NCBI GenBank assembly: GCA_032718475.1
Contig: JAUCBJ010007147.1
Span: forward strand, 1-64,000
Direction: 5' to 3'
DNA length: 64,000 nucleotides
Source: Nemertoderma westbladi
Taxonomy: Eukaryota > Xenacoelomorpha > Nemertodermatida > Nemertodermatidae
Shown: piece by piece, positions 63,474-64,000 of the stretch
How the letters are laid out: every line of letters starts with the position of its first letter
Position numbering within the stretch: the first letter of the stretch is position 1
The notes under the pieces: model-generated
The model's database searches: none
What the model was told of the DNA's origin: nothing
What the model saw: only the letters and a program-made list of their open reading frames with translations
Program-made: the position numbers and the translations under genes

Positions 63474-64000
63474 TGTGATGGGATCCGAGAATCCTGATTT
63501 ATCCGGTGTCCAATCTACGCGTCCCCGCCGTGTGTGTGTGAAAAGAGTTCTGGATTGTTGATTGATCGGTGTATATAAGTATAGGGGTATATTATAATCG
63601 GATAAGATATGGCACAGTTAAAGTGAATGATAATATAGTGTACCGGTAAAATGGCTGAATAATGGATAACTGGTGGCAGTAGATGGAGACGGTGATTAGA
63701 GTTCCGGTACTGCCCTAACTAATGGAATGACACAACAACTGGTAATATATTGCACTGGTTGGCCGTATTACATTACTCAGTGGATGCCTTCCCCCCCATT
63801 GGCTAATAACTCACTTCTCGCCTCCCATCTCCCTGGGAGTGTTCCCCCCCCCCCGCTGCTGTTATTCTCTCTCTCGGAGGTGTAACCTCTGACCCCTTTT
63901 GTGTGTTCCCTTGGGGCCTGTTGTCCCCGTTTATTGGGGTGACACGAGGTTGACTGGTTATCAACCTCGTGCTCCCAATATTGCTTAAAGCTAACTTTGT
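63474..64000 (-). repeat. BEL/Pao-family LTR on the minus strand, cut by the window edge
   Basis: TGTGATGGGATCC at 63474 is the reverse complement of the LTR 3' end. ACGCGTCCCCGCCGTG, the conserved TTATTGGGGTGACACGAGG block and the hairpin at 63943-63971 follow in the expected reverse order. It is closest in layout to the orphan LTR at 37233. Sequence to its left is not element interior, so this is a 3' LTR or a solo LTR. About 40 bases of the 5' end lie outside the window. Confidence 0.85.

Overview
The window is invertebrate animal DNA. It holds a metazoan-type nuclear topoisomerase I gene (TOP1), spliceosomal introns, and a dense mix of BEL/Pao LTR retrotransposons, L2/CR1-like and RTE-like LINEs, a Penelope-like element and a MITE. 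The abundance of TAGGCCTA, TACCGGTA and CAGTACTG words and the element mix suggest a marine deuterostome (echinoderm, hemichordate or tunicate), but that taxonomic guess is weak.

Region 1 (1-3.8 kb): the last two exons of an unidentified upstream gene on + (433-655 and 1040-1197; splice phases agree), then non-coding DNA. Region 2 (3.9-27.8 kb): TOP1 on +, with coding exon 1 at 3865-5130 and coding exon 2 at 26893-27783. The two exons join in phase 0 to give a 718-residue enzyme with every catalytic residue present. The 21.8-kb intron between them is mostly one minisatellite of about 600 copies (5114-22547). Its 29-bp unit is a copy of the TOP1 exon 1/intron junction itself: 17 nt of exon plus 12 nt of intron. 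The intron therefore starts with the true 5' splice site followed by hundreds of tandem look-alike splice sites. The rest of the intron holds a LINE fragment split into convergent halves and a decayed Penelope-like element with a GIY-YIG nuclease. A second, 23-bp minisatellite lies just past the TOP1 stop codon.

Region 3 (28.5-56.3 kb): a nest of BEL/Pao retrotransposons. The outer element (28491-56301, 573-bp LTRs, TSD CACAA) carries a younger inner element (39433-53579, 540-bp LTRs, TSD GACGG) inserted inside its third ORF, plus the 3' end and LTR of another relative (to 37802). The inner copy is nearly intact: gag, protease, RT, RNase H and integrase are broken only by two nonsense codons and a poly-G length change. 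An extra 849-residue ORF lies downstream of integrase. It resembles DEDD 3'-5' exonucleases in its first half and has three CCHC zinc knuckles in its second half. The outer copy lacks RT-RNase H-integrase, and an unrelated 0.8-kb segment sits in their place.

Region 4 (56.3-64 kb): AT-rich DNA with a MITE full of TTCTAGAA palindromes, an RTE-like LINE fragment, an L2/CR1-like LINE with frameshifts and a 3' hairpin, and at the right edge a minus-strand LTR of the same BEL/Pao family running out of the window.

The very long open frames on the minus strand inside 5-22.6 kb come from the repeat and are not annotated as genes.
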